This document shows, piece by piece, positions 43,426-51,668 of a stretch of 64,000 nt of DNA; the stretch's first letter is position 1, and every line of letters starts with the position of its first letter. The position numbers and the translations under genes are program-made. The DNA is taken from assembly GCA_002351535.1 (NCBI GenBank), contig DEGR01000064.1, forward strand, positions 134,103 through 198,102. The letters are read 5' to 3'. Under the pieces are notes generated by a model. It had not been told where the DNA came from. It did no database searches and saw nothing but the letters and a program-made list of their open reading frames with translations. Origin of the DNA: Lachnospira sp. UBA2821. GTDB lineage: Bacteria > Bacillota > Clostridia > Lachnospirales > Lachnospiraceae.

Positions 43426-45702
43426 TCAGCCTGTTGTTCTCTCTATATCTATAATACTTTCTACATTTCTCATCTTATCGATAAGACGGTTAAGTTCATC
43501 AACACTTCCAATCTCGAATGACATAGATATAGTTGCAAGTCCCTGTTTACTCGTTCTCACATTCATACTTGTAACATCAATCTCACGCTCTGTAGTAATC
43601 TTAGATAAATCCGCAAGAATTCCGGTACGGTTATTGGCAAAAATATTAATCTCTGCCGTATATTTCTCTTTAGGATTCTCTTTCGCACCGGTCTGCCACT
43701 CTGCTTCAATAAGTCTTACCCTGTCTATCTCCGGCATATTTAATACATTTATACAATCTGTTCTGTGAATTGATATGCCTCTGCCTCTTGTCACAAATCC
43801 TAATATCTCGTCTCCCGGAACCGGATTGCAGCACTTTGAAAATCTTACCGCAACGTCATGTATTCCCTTTACAACAATTCCTCCACCGGATTTTGCAACT
43901 TTAGGCTTCTCTGGGCTGTTGGTAACCGCCTCAAGTATTTCTTCATCTGACACTTCTTTTCTATGCTCGCGCTCATATTCCTCTATGAGTCTGTTCATGA
44001 CCTGCCCCTCTTTAAGTCCGCCATGTCCTACTGCAGCAAGAACAGAATTCCAGTCTCTGAAACCATACTTTGCAATTACTTTCTCAATATATTCAGGTTT
44101 TGTATAATCACTTAATATAATACTCTTACTCTTACAGTACTTATCTATAAGTTCTTTGCCTCTTGCAATATTGTCTTCCTTGAGTTCTGACTTGAACCAC
44201 TGGTTAATCTTATTCTTCGCCTGGGTGCTTCTTACAATCTTGAGCCAGTCACGGCTTGGTCCTTTGGAATTCTGTGACGTGATAACTTCTATTCTGTCAC
44301 CATTCTGGATAACATAATCTATGTTTACCATCTTACCGTTAACCCTTGCTCCTACCATCTTATTACCAACTGCACTGTGTATTGCATATGCAAAATCTAT
44401 TGGTGTTGAACCATTAGGAAGATTCAATACGTCTCCGGATGGCGTGAAGCAATATATATTTTCAGAATAAAGATTAAGATCACTTTTAAGAAGACTCATA
44501 AACTCTTTATTATCAGACATATCTCTCTGCCATTCAAGAATCTGTCTTAGCCATGTAAGCTTAGCCTCTTCTGTATCTGCTGAATTATGTCCGTCAGCAT
44601 TTTCCTTATATTTCCAATGTGCAGCAATACCATACTCTGCTGTCTTATGCATCTCAAATGTTCTTATCTGTATCTCGAAAGGCAGTCCTCCCGGACCTAT
44701 AAGCGTAGTATGAAGTGACTGATACATATTTGGTTTGGGCATGGCAATATAATCTTTGAATCTTCCAGGGATAGGTTTATACATCTCATGAATAATTCCA
44801 AGTGCCGCATAACAGTCCTTGACAGTATCAACGATAATTCTTACTGCAAATAAATCATATATCTGGTCAAGTGTTTTATTCTGATTAACCATTTTACGAT
44901 ATATGCTAAAGAAATGTTTTACCCTTCCATCTATCTTAGCTTCAATGCCGGCACTCTCGATATGCTGCTTTACTTCAGCAACAATATCTTCGATAAACTT
45001 ATCCCTTGAAGTCTTTTTCTGCTCTATCTGGGTAACAAGGTCATTATATACGTCCGGTTTAAGATACTTAAGCGATAAGTCATCAAGTTCTATCTTGACT
45101 TTGGATATACCAAGCCTCTGTGCAATAGGCGCATATATGTCCATCGTCTCCCTTGCCTTCTCTATCTGCTTCTCAGGTTTCATATACTGTAATGTTCTGA
45201 GATTATGAAGTCTGTCTGCCAGTTTTATAAGAATTACTCTTATATCCTTTGCCATTGCCAGAAACATCTTACGGAGATTTTCTGCCTGAAGTTCTATTTT
45301 ATCTGTCGAATAATTAAGCTGTGTCAGCTTTGTAACTCCATCTACTAAAAGTGCAATCTCTGCGTTGAACTCACGTTCTATGTCCTCCAGTGTCATAGTT
45401 GTATCTTCTACAACATCATGAAGAAGTCCCGCAACTATCGTCTCCTTATCGAGCTCTAATTCAGCAAGAATAATAGCAACCGATACCGGATGAATAATAT
45501 ATGGTTCTCCTGACTTTCTCTTCTGATCCTTATGTGCTTCATATGCAACCCTATATGCTTTCTCAACCATACTTATATCTGTAGAAGGATGATACTTAGC
45601 AATTGCTTTTTTTAACTTTTCATATAACTCTGCCGGATTCTCAAATTCATTCTCCGGCTTTATTACCTGTACATTTTTGATTTCTTCTTTTTTCTCTTCC
45701 AA
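43426..45702 (-). CDS. relA: Bifunctional (p)ppGpp synthetase/hydrolase
   Basis: A 758-residue long RSH protein that makes and degrades (p)ppGpp. The hydrolase HD is intact (IIHPVSVAIILAELELDKETIVAGLLHDVVEDT), the synthetase has YKPIPGRFKDYIAMPKPNMYQSLHTTLIG, then TGS (YCFTPSGDVLNLPNGSTPIDFAYAIHSAVG), the Cys/His linker SKCCNPVPGDEI and a C-terminal ACT domain. The gene starts at a TTG: a stop lies seven codons upstream in frame and the first ATG is only at codon 45, inside the HD domain. GGGGCG about 8 bases upstream may serve as the site. It leads the string of MBL, hemZ, HD and aspS genes. Confidence 0.95.
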   Translation of the reverse strand: MEEKKEEIKNVQVIKPENEFENPAELYEKLKKAIAKYHPSTDISMVEKAYRVAYEAHKDQKRKSGEPYIIHPVSVAIILAELELDKETIVAGLLHDVVEDTTMTLEDIEREFNAEIALLVDGVTKLTQLNYSTDKIELQAENLRKMFLAMAKDIRVILIKLADRLHNLRTLQYMKPEKQIEKARETMDIYAPIAQRLGISKVKIELDDLSLKYLKPDVYNDLVTQIEQKKTSRDKFIEDIVAEVKQHIESAGIEAKIDGRVKHFFSIYRKMVNQNKTLDQIYDLFAVRIIVDTVKDCYAALGIIHEMYKPIPGRFKDYIAMPKPNMYQSLHTTLIGPGGLPFEIQIRTFEMHKTAEYGIAAHWKYKENADGHNSADTEEAKLTWLRQILEWQRDMSDNKEFMSLLKSDLNLYSENIYCFTPSGDVLNLPNGSTPIDFAYAIHSAVGNKMVGARVNGKMVNIDYVIQNGDRIEVITSQNSKGPSRDWLKIVRSTQAKNKINQWFKSELKEDNIARGKELIDKYCKSKSIILSDYTKPEYIEKVIAKYGFRDWNSVLAAVGHGGLKEGQVMNRLIEEYEREHRKEVSDEEILEAVTNSPEKPKVAKSGGGIVVKGIHDVAVRFSKCCNPVPGDEILGFVTRGRGISIHRTDCINVLNMPEIDRVRLIEAEWQTGAKENPKEKYTAEINIFANNRTGILADLSKITTEREIDVTSMNVRTSKQGLATISMSFEIGSVDELNRLIDKMRNVESIIDIERTTG

Positions 45703-45749
45703 ATGATCGCCCCAGTTCTATGATGATATACCACGTTTTTATTTTACCT

Positions 45750-45778
45750 ATTATAAATAGTTTCATGCAAAAATGCAA
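45750..45778 (-). promoter_or_regulatory. Sigma-A promoter of relA
   Basis: On the minus strand TTGCAT, 17 bases and TATAAT. It lies back to back with the GntR operon promoter, only 8 bases apart. Confidence 0.82.
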
Positions 45779-45785
45779 TAATGTG

Positions 45786-45814
45786 TTGACATATAAATAT
45801 ATTGATGCTATATT
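45786..45814 (+). promoter_or_regulatory. Sigma-A promoter of the GntR/ABC operon
   Basis: TTGACA, 17 bases and TATATT. The palindromic operator starts four bases after the -10, over the expected start of transcription. Confidence 0.9.
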
Positions 45815-45817
45815 AAC

Positions 45818-45838
45818 TGTACTAGTTAAGCTAATACA
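45818..45838 (+). promoter_or_regulatory. Palindromic operator, likely for the GntR (YtrA-type) repressor
   Basis: TGTACTAG-TTAAG-CTAATACA is an inverted repeat with one mismatch in eight positions. Its place over the +1 region and directly before a GntR gene suggests autorepression. Confidence 0.72.
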
Positions 45839-45879
45839 CCTAGTTTTCAAATAACATATTATTACGAATGGAGGTATAC

Positions 45880-46275
45880 ATGTTGTTTCAGATTGATATT
45901 ATGTCAAGAAAACCTGTTTATGAACAGCTTATCGAGCAGATTGAATCCTTCGTTTTAACCGGTGTTCTTAACCCCGGTGATAAAATACCTTCCGTAAGAA
46001 ATCTTTCTGTAGAGTTATCGGTTAATCCGAACACTATCCAGAAATCATACACGGAATTAGACAGACGTGGTCTTATCTATTCTGTGCCCGGAAGAGGATG
46101 TTTTATATCTGATGATGCTCTTTCAATATTAAGTTCATATAAGAAAAAGCATATTGCAGAACTAGAAGACATGATGCTGGAGCTTGCCTATGCAGGTATC
46201 ACAAAAAAACAGATGTATGAATGTGTAGATAATGCATTCAGAAAGAAGGGGGACCAGGAAAATGATAAAAACTGA
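45880..46275 (+). CDS. GntR family regulator, YtrA type
   Basis: A 131-residue regulator made of one winged helix and a short tail, as in the YtrA subfamily. PVYEQLIEQIESFVLTGVLNPGDKIPSVRNLSVELSVNPNTIQKSYTELDRRGLIYSVPGRGCFI covers residues about 12-75; the C-terminal 50 residues are helical and probably dimerise. YtrA-type regulators sit in front of ABC transporter genes that they repress. The ATG at 45880 follows GGAGGTATAC. It overlaps the ABC ATPase gene by 14 bases. Confidence 0.93.
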   Translation: MLFQIDIMSRKPVYEQLIEQIESFVLTGVLNPGDKIPSVRNLSVELSVNPNTIQKSYTELDRRGLIYSVPGRGCFISDDALSILSSYKKKHIAELEDMMLELAYAGITKKQMYECVDNAFRKKGDQENDKN

Positions 46276-47179
46276 AAATGTTGTTAAAACTTTTGACGAC
46301 TTTACTGCATTAAATGGCGTAACCTGCCAGATTCCAAAAGGATGCATATATGGCATGGTTGGTTCAAACGGTGCAGGTAAATCAACTTTTTTAAGACTAT
46401 TAACCGGAATATACAAACCGGACTCCGGCAGTATAATGATTGATGACCTTCCTATATGGGAAAATCCTGCTGCCAAAGAAAAATACAGCTTTGTTCCTGA
46501 TGAGTTATATTTTTTGCCGGGAACAAACATGAACCGTATGGCAGATTTCTATTCAGCCATATACGACAGATTCGATTTAGAGCGTTTCAGATACCTTACT
46601 GAATCATTCAAATTAAATCCAAAAAAATCTGTCAATACATTTTCAAAAGGTATGAAAAGACAGGTTGCTATCATCCTTGCACTTTCATGTCACTCAGAAT
46701 ACATGTTTTTTGATGAAACATTTGACGGACTTGACCCTGTCATGAGAAATCTTGTTAAAGGACTTATCTGCGAAGATGTTATTGAAAATAAAGCTACTGC
46801 CATTATTACTTCTCATTCATTAAGAGAACTTGAAGATTTGTGCGACCAGCTTTCACTTCTTCATAAAGGCGGACTTGTATTTGAAAGTGATATTGCCAAC
46901 CTTAAAACAACTCTTTTTAAGGTACAGATAGCATTTACACATGAATTCTCAAAAGAATCCTTTAATAGTATAGAAATGCTTCATTTTACAAAGAATGGTT
47001 CCGTCGCAAATATAATTATTAAAGGTGACAAACCCGTAACGATTGCACAGTTAAAATCCATGAACCCGGTCTTATTAGACGTATTGCCACTTACACTTGA
47101 AGAAGTATTCACATATGAAATGGCTGCACTGGGATATTCATTTGAAGATGTATTAGAAGGAGGTAAAGATAATGCATAA
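46262..47179 (+). CDS. ABC transporter ATP-binding protein
   Basis: A 305-residue ATPase. Walker A is GMVGSNGAGKSTFL (about 31-44), signature NTFSKGMKRQVAI, Walker B YMFFDETFDGLDP, and switch His in TSHSLRE. It is of the class that drives ABC-2-like efflux permeases, often with bacitracin-, cell-envelope- or stress-responsive operons. The Q-loop and a C-terminal extension of about 80 residues are present. The ATG at 46262 lies in the end of the gntR frame; the permease gene overlaps by 8 bases. Confidence 0.94.
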   Translation: MIKTENVVKTFDDFTALNGVTCQIPKGCIYGMVGSNGAGKSTFLRLLTGIYKPDSGSIMIDDLPIWENPAAKEKYSFVPDELYFLPGTNMNRMADFYSAIYDRFDLERFRYLTESFKLNPKKSVNTFSKGMKRQVAIILALSCHSEYMFFDETFDGLDPVMRNLVKGLICEDVIENKATAIITSHSLRELEDLCDQLSLLHKGGLVFESDIANLKTTLFKVQIAFTHEFSKESFNSIEMLHFTKNGSVANIIIKGDKPVTIAQLKSMNPVLLDVLPLTLEEVFTYEMAALGYSFEDVLEGGKDNA

Positions 47180-49301
47180 AAAGTTTTTCAATTTCCGTCT
47201 GTTCAAAGAAGGTTTTAAACAGCTTAAATTATTCGGAATAATCTCACTTATACTATATCTGTTAAGTGTTGTATTATTATTTATAAATCAGATCGGTGGA
47301 AGAAATATCGTTACAATATATAACTGCAATCCTCTTGTATTACTTTCATATACAGTTATTGCACCCTTGTTTACTCTTTTTCTTTTTAACTTTCTTACTT
47401 CCAGGAATTCAAGTGATTTTTATCATTCAGTTCCTTACACAAGGCCATGCATATTTATCAGCTTTTTTACATCAATTGTTGCATGGATTGCTTTAATACA
47501 TTTTTCATCAACAATATTAAGTGTAGTTATGCGTCTGTGCATGCCTGACACATTTTCAATACAATGGACTTCCACAATAAAAACCTCTTTCGGTATTTTT
47601 ATCTGTTCCATTGCAGTAGTATGCGGAGTATTGTTCTCGCAGTCAATAACCGGAACTATATTTACTAATATTCTTGTGACAGGATTAATATTATTTCTCC
47701 CAAGATTATTTACAACTATTTTTATTTCAATGATAAATAACAGAACATTCGGCATTATTTCTACTAACTATTTTTCAACCTTTTTAACAGGTTCAAAAAA
47801 TATGGTTGTTTACCCTATAATGTCCCTGTTTCTTGATTCCGGTTTCAAGACAGCTTTCGAAAGCTATGGAGAATGGTTTTACACCCTGATTCTGGCAATT
47901 GTCTACTTTGCACTGGCTCTTACATTTTTCAAAAAGAGACAAAGCGAAGTTGCAGGCAATGCAGCCGTTTCAAACACATTACAGGCTATATACAGAATTG
48001 CCGTAACTATGTTTGTCTGCATGATTCCTATTACAATATTATGTGACAAAGAAACTGCATTCTCTGCATCAGATCTGCCTATGTATATAACAATGTATGT
48101 AATCGCAATAGCGACATACTTTTTATATGAAATCATTACAACACGTACAGTTAAAAGACTTTTAAAAATCGCACCGGGACTCATAATTGTAGTTGTGCTC
48201 AATGTTGTGGCTGTATTTGGAGTTTCAACTATATCAGACTATGAACTTTCAAATATACCAAAAAAAGAGGATATTGAATCTGTAACCGTTTTATCATCTG
48301 AAGATTCAGACCTTTCTTACATTGATTCACTCATGTCCGGTCTGCAGATAAAAGATAAAAAAATAATATCTTCAACAATAAATCATTTTGAAGATTACAT
48401 TAATTCGAGTAAAAAAGTGAAACATTCATACTATACTGATGACAGCAATATATATTCCGTAAAATTCACAGCTAAAAATGGTGCTACTTTATACAGAAAT
48501 ATCCCACTTAGCAGTTCAACTGTTAAAAAGATATATACTTATGCTTCCGAGGATTCAACATTTTTAAAATCTCTTGAAAGTCTTCCGGATTATTCTGATG
48601 TAACAGTGCACATATCATGTAATTTTCCTGCAAATTATACAGTTAAGGAAAACAAGGATATATATACTTCTTTCTATAATGAATACAAAAAACTTTCAAC
48701 AAAACAAAAATTATATTTACAGCTTAACGATTATGTAAGTCTTGCTGATATATCGGATGATTATAATAATATGTCCGCAATATGTTATCTTAATATATAC
48801 ACTCAGGATTCTTCATTGTACATTCCTGTATTTGATGAATTCTTCCCTGAAACCGCACAGAAGTGTATTAAATTATTCATGGGTTCTAAAAAAGAAATAA
48901 AAGATAACAAGAAAAATATTAATTCTCTTGAAAACAGTACACTTTTATCCGATGGAGATTCGTTCACGATAAGCATCTGGACAAATAATAATGATGGAAA
49001 TGATATATATTACTCTGCCGAAAGATATGATAATTCAGTGAGTGTTTCTCTGAGTTCAAACAGTGTGAACACAGATTCTTCGGTAAATGCAAATAATTAC
49101 AAATTCCCATCTGAATTTATAAAGAAAATAACTTCTTTAGCACCTGATTCATACGAGGAATTATCACAATCAGATGAAACAGGACTTATAAGTATAACGT
49201 TTGACAATTCAGTCAGCTCATATACATTATATATGGTGCCAACAGATAAGGTAATGGAATGTATTAATAATTTTACTAAAAGTGTTTCTGATAACTTCTA
49301 A
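47172..49301 (+). CDS. ABC transporter permease with large extracytoplasmic domain
   Basis: A 709-residue membrane protein. Residues 1-360 contain about eight to nine hydrophobic helices (for example FGIISLILYLLSVVLLFI, VLLSYTVIAPLFTLFLF, FGIFICSIAVVCGVLF). After the last helix (PGLIIVVVLNVVAVFGVSTI) some 340 residues have no membrane segment, are rich in Ser, Asp, Asn and Lys, and presumably lie outside. I cannot name that domain. The gene overlaps the ATPase gene, has AGAAGGAGG in front, and ends the operon at a hairpin. The three-gene layout matches YtrA-controlled ABC operons; a role in envelope stress or peptide resistance is inference. Confidence 0.85.
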   Translation: MHKKFFNFRLFKEGFKQLKLFGIISLILYLLSVVLLFINQIGGRNIVTIYNCNPLVLLSYTVIAPLFTLFLFNFLTSRNSSDFYHSVPYTRPCIFISFFTSIVAWIALIHFSSTILSVVMRLCMPDTFSIQWTSTIKTSFGIFICSIAVVCGVLFSQSITGTIFTNILVTGLILFLPRLFTTIFISMINNRTFGIISTNYFSTFLTGSKNMVVYPIMSLFLDSGFKTAFESYGEWFYTLILAIVYFALALTFFKKRQSEVAGNAAVSNTLQAIYRIAVTMFVCMIPITILCDKETAFSASDLPMYITMYVIAIATYFLYEIITTRTVKRLLKIAPGLIIVVVLNVVAVFGVSTISDYELSNIPKKEDIESVTVLSSEDSDLSYIDSLMSGLQIKDKKIISSTINHFEDYINSSKKVKHSYYTDDSNIYSVKFTAKNGATLYRNIPLSSSTVKKIYTYASEDSTFLKSLESLPDYSDVTVHISCNFPANYTVKENKDIYTSFYNEYKKLSTKQKLYLQLNDYVSLADISDDYNNMSAICYLNIYTQDSSLYIPVFDEFFPETAQKCIKLFMGSKKEIKDNKKNINSLENSTLLSDGDSFTISIWTNNNDGNDIYYSAERYDNSVSVSLSSNSVNTDSSVNANNYKFPSEFIKKITSLAPDSYEELSQSDETGLISITFDNSVSSYTLYMVPTDKVMECINNFTKSVSDNF

Positions 49302-49305
49302 ATTT

Positions 49306-49339
49306 TAAATGGCTATTGCAGTTTTGCAATAGCCATTTA
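49306..49339. terminator. Hairpin at the end of the GntR/ABC operon
   Basis: TAAATGGCTATTGCA and TGCAATAGCCATTTA form a perfect 15-bp stem with a 4-base loop between convergent genes. It has only a short T-tract, so it may act on both strands. Confidence 0.8.
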
Positions 49340-49357
49340 AGTTTATGCTGTTAAATC

Positions 49358-51322
49358 TTATTTGTTGTCTGATTCAACCTCTATTTTTCTTATAGCCTTT
49401 GTTCTTATTTCTTCACATATATCATTAATAAATGTGCTTAATTCTTTCTGTCCTTCATCACCAAGGTAACGGCTTCTTACAGACACTTTCTTATCGTCCT
49501 GCTCCTTCTGTCCTACGACTAACATATATGGAACTTTGGCAAGTCTTGCTTCCCTTATCTTGTAACCAATCTTCTCTGAGCGGTTATCAACCGTTGCATC
49601 AATTCCATTCTTTTTAAGCTCTGCTAAAACACCATTAGCATAATCGCTGAATTTCTCTGATATAGGAAGAACTCTTACCTGCTCAGGACATAACCATGTT
49701 GGGAATAAACCTGCATATTTCTCAATTAACCACGCAAGAGTACGCTCGTAACATCCCATAGATGTTCTGTGTATGATACATGGACGTTTCTTATCACCAT
49801 TCTGGTCGATATAATACATATCAAACTGTTCTGCCAGCAATGCATCCCACTGAATTGTTATCATTGTATCTTCTTTGCCATATACATTCTTAGCCTGAAT
49901 ATCTACTTTTGGTCCATAGAATGCAGCTTCTCCATCAGCCTCTACAAATGGTATGTTAAGTTCCTGCAAAGCACTTCTTATATGTCCCTGTGTCTCTTCC
50001 CATACTTCTTCTGTACCAATATATTTCTCTTTATTATTTGGATCCCATTTTGAAAGTCTGTAAGTTACATCTTCCTCTACACCTAACGTTCTAAGACAAT
50101 AGCTTGCAAGTGCAAGACAGTTCTTAAATTCTTCTGCCATCTGATCCGGTCTTACGATAAGATGACCCTCTGAAATAGTAAACTGACGAACCCTTGTAAG
50201 ACCATGCATTTCACCCGAATCTTCATTTCTGAACAATGTTGAAGTCTCACCATATCTGAGTGGAAGTTCCTTATACGAATGCTGTGTAGCTTTATATACA
50301 TAATACTGGAAAGGACATGTCATAGGTCTTAATGCAAATACTTCTTTATCCTTTTCCTCATCTCCCATTATAAACATTCCATCTGTATAATGATCCCAAT
50401 GTCCTGAAATCTTATAAAGGTCACTCTTAGCCATAAGTGGTGTTTTTGTACGGACATAACCCCACTCATTATCCTCAAGGTCCTCAATCCATCTCTGCAT
50501 CTTCTGAATCATCTTTGCACCCTTTGGCATAAGAAGTGGCAATCCCTGTCCTATAACATCTACGGTTGTAAATAGTTCCATTTCACGTCCAAGTCTGTTA
50601 TGGTCTCTTCTCTTGATATCCTCAAGATGTTCAAGATATGCATTAAGGTCGTCTTTTTTATCAAATGCAGTACCATATATTCTTTGTAACTGTGCTTTGT
50701 TCGAATCTCCTCTCCAATATGCCATTGATGAAGATGTAAGCTTAAATGCTTTAATCTTACCTGTTGACATAAGATGTGGTCCTGCACAGAGGTCTACAAA
50801 ATCACCCTGTCTATAGAAAGATATTACAGCATCCTCAGGCAAATCTTTAATAAGTTCTACCTTATATGGCTCTTCTCTCTCTTCCATGAATTTTATAGCT
50901 TCCTCTCTTGGAAGTGTGAACTTCTCAAGCTTAGCATTTTTCTTTATAATCTTCTTCATTGCAGCTTCTATTTTATCAAGGTCTTCTCTTGAAAATGGTT
51001 CTGCATCGAAATCATAGTAAAATCCTTCATCTATTGAAGGTCCGATAGTAAGCTTTGCATTAGGAAATACTGTTTTAACTGCCTCTGCAAGCACATGGGA
51101 TGCAGTATGTCTGTATGCTGCCTTTCCCTTTTCATCTTTGAATGTAAGAATATTTAATGTGGCATCATCCTCAACTATAGTTCTTAAATCAACTACTTCT
51201 CCATTAACTTCACCTGCACATGCATTTCTTGCAAGCCCCTCACTTATATCCATTGCAATGTCATATACTGATTTTGCTTCTGAATATTCTTTTACTGAGC
51301 CATCTTTCAATGTAATCTTCAT
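49358..51322 (-). CDS. thrS: Threonine--tRNA ligase
   Basis: A 654-residue class II synthetase. TGS domain at 1-62 (MKITLKDGSVKEYSEAKSVYDIAMDIS), the second editing domain with RHTASHVLAEAVKTVFPNAKL (HxxxH) and later DLCAGPHL, then the catalytic core ALRPMTCPFQYYVYK, LFRNEDSGEMHGLTRVRQFT and CIIHRTSMGCYERTLAWLIEKYAG, and the anticodon domain from about 545. The ATG at 51322 follows AGGAAAGGATATGAGAAA; an in-frame start 11 codons upstream is not supported. It is controlled by a T-box. Confidence 0.97.
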   Translation of the reverse strand: MKITLKDGSVKEYSEAKSVYDIAMDISEGLARNACAGEVNGEVVDLRTIVEDDATLNILTFKDEKGKAAYRHTASHVLAEAVKTVFPNAKLTIGPSIDEGFYYDFDAEPFSREDLDKIEAAMKKIIKKNAKLEKFTLPREEAIKFMEEREEPYKVELIKDLPEDAVISFYRQGDFVDLCAGPHLMSTGKIKAFKLTSSSMAYWRGDSNKAQLQRIYGTAFDKKDDLNAYLEHLEDIKRRDHNRLGREMELFTTVDVIGQGLPLLMPKGAKMIQKMQRWIEDLEDNEWGYVRTKTPLMAKSDLYKISGHWDHYTDGMFIMGDEEKDKEVFALRPMTCPFQYYVYKATQHSYKELPLRYGETSTLFRNEDSGEMHGLTRVRQFTISEGHLIVRPDQMAEEFKNCLALASYCLRTLGVEEDVTYRLSKWDPNNKEKYIGTEEVWEETQGHIRSALQELNIPFVEADGEAAFYGPKVDIQAKNVYGKEDTMITIQWDALLAEQFDMYYIDQNGDKKRPCIIHRTSMGCYERTLAWLIEKYAGLFPTWLCPEQVRVLPISEKFSDYANGVLAELKKNGIDATVDNRSEKIGYKIREARLAKVPYMLVVGQKEQDDKKVSVRSRYLGDEGQKELSTFINDICEEIRTKAIRKIEVESDNK

Positions 51323-51371
51323 TTTCTCATATCCTTTCCTATAATTATTGCACATTTTATAAATATAAAAA

Positions 51372-51640
51372 GTCCCTTATAAGAATTATCTAATCAATTC
51401 TTATAAGGGACGAATTTATCGCGGTTCCACCCAAATTGCACATACTCTTACATAAGCATGTACCACTCTAAAATGATTATAACGGAATCACCGGACCGGA
51501 TTGGGGTCACTCCGAGGTAGTCTTCATTATAACTCCGGTAGGACAATCACAGCATATCTTATCCCTCTCTGAACCATCTGTCATAATTACTCGTCTCATC
51601 AACGTGTTATTCTATATATTTGTTCTCATATACTTATTCA
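51372..51640 (-). promoter_or_regulatory. T-box leader (Thr) controlling thrS
   Basis: On the minus strand GGGTGGAACCGCG (complement of 51420-51432) is followed by a perfect 16-bp terminator stem (51372-51387 with 51396-51411) and a T-run. Upstream stem I sequence is present. An ACC triplet at 51516-51518 is a possible Thr specifier. Uncharged tRNA-Thr would favour read-through into thrS. The T-box is certain, the specifier position is tentative. Confidence 0.92.
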
Positions 51641-51668
51641 AGTATAGCATTACAAATCAAAATGTCAA
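51641..51668 (-). promoter_or_regulatory. Sigma-A promoter of thrS
   Basis: On the minus strand TTGACA, 16 bases and TATACT. The stop codon of the lipoprotein gene upstream (TGA at 51665-51667) is part of the -35 element. Confidence 0.85.
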
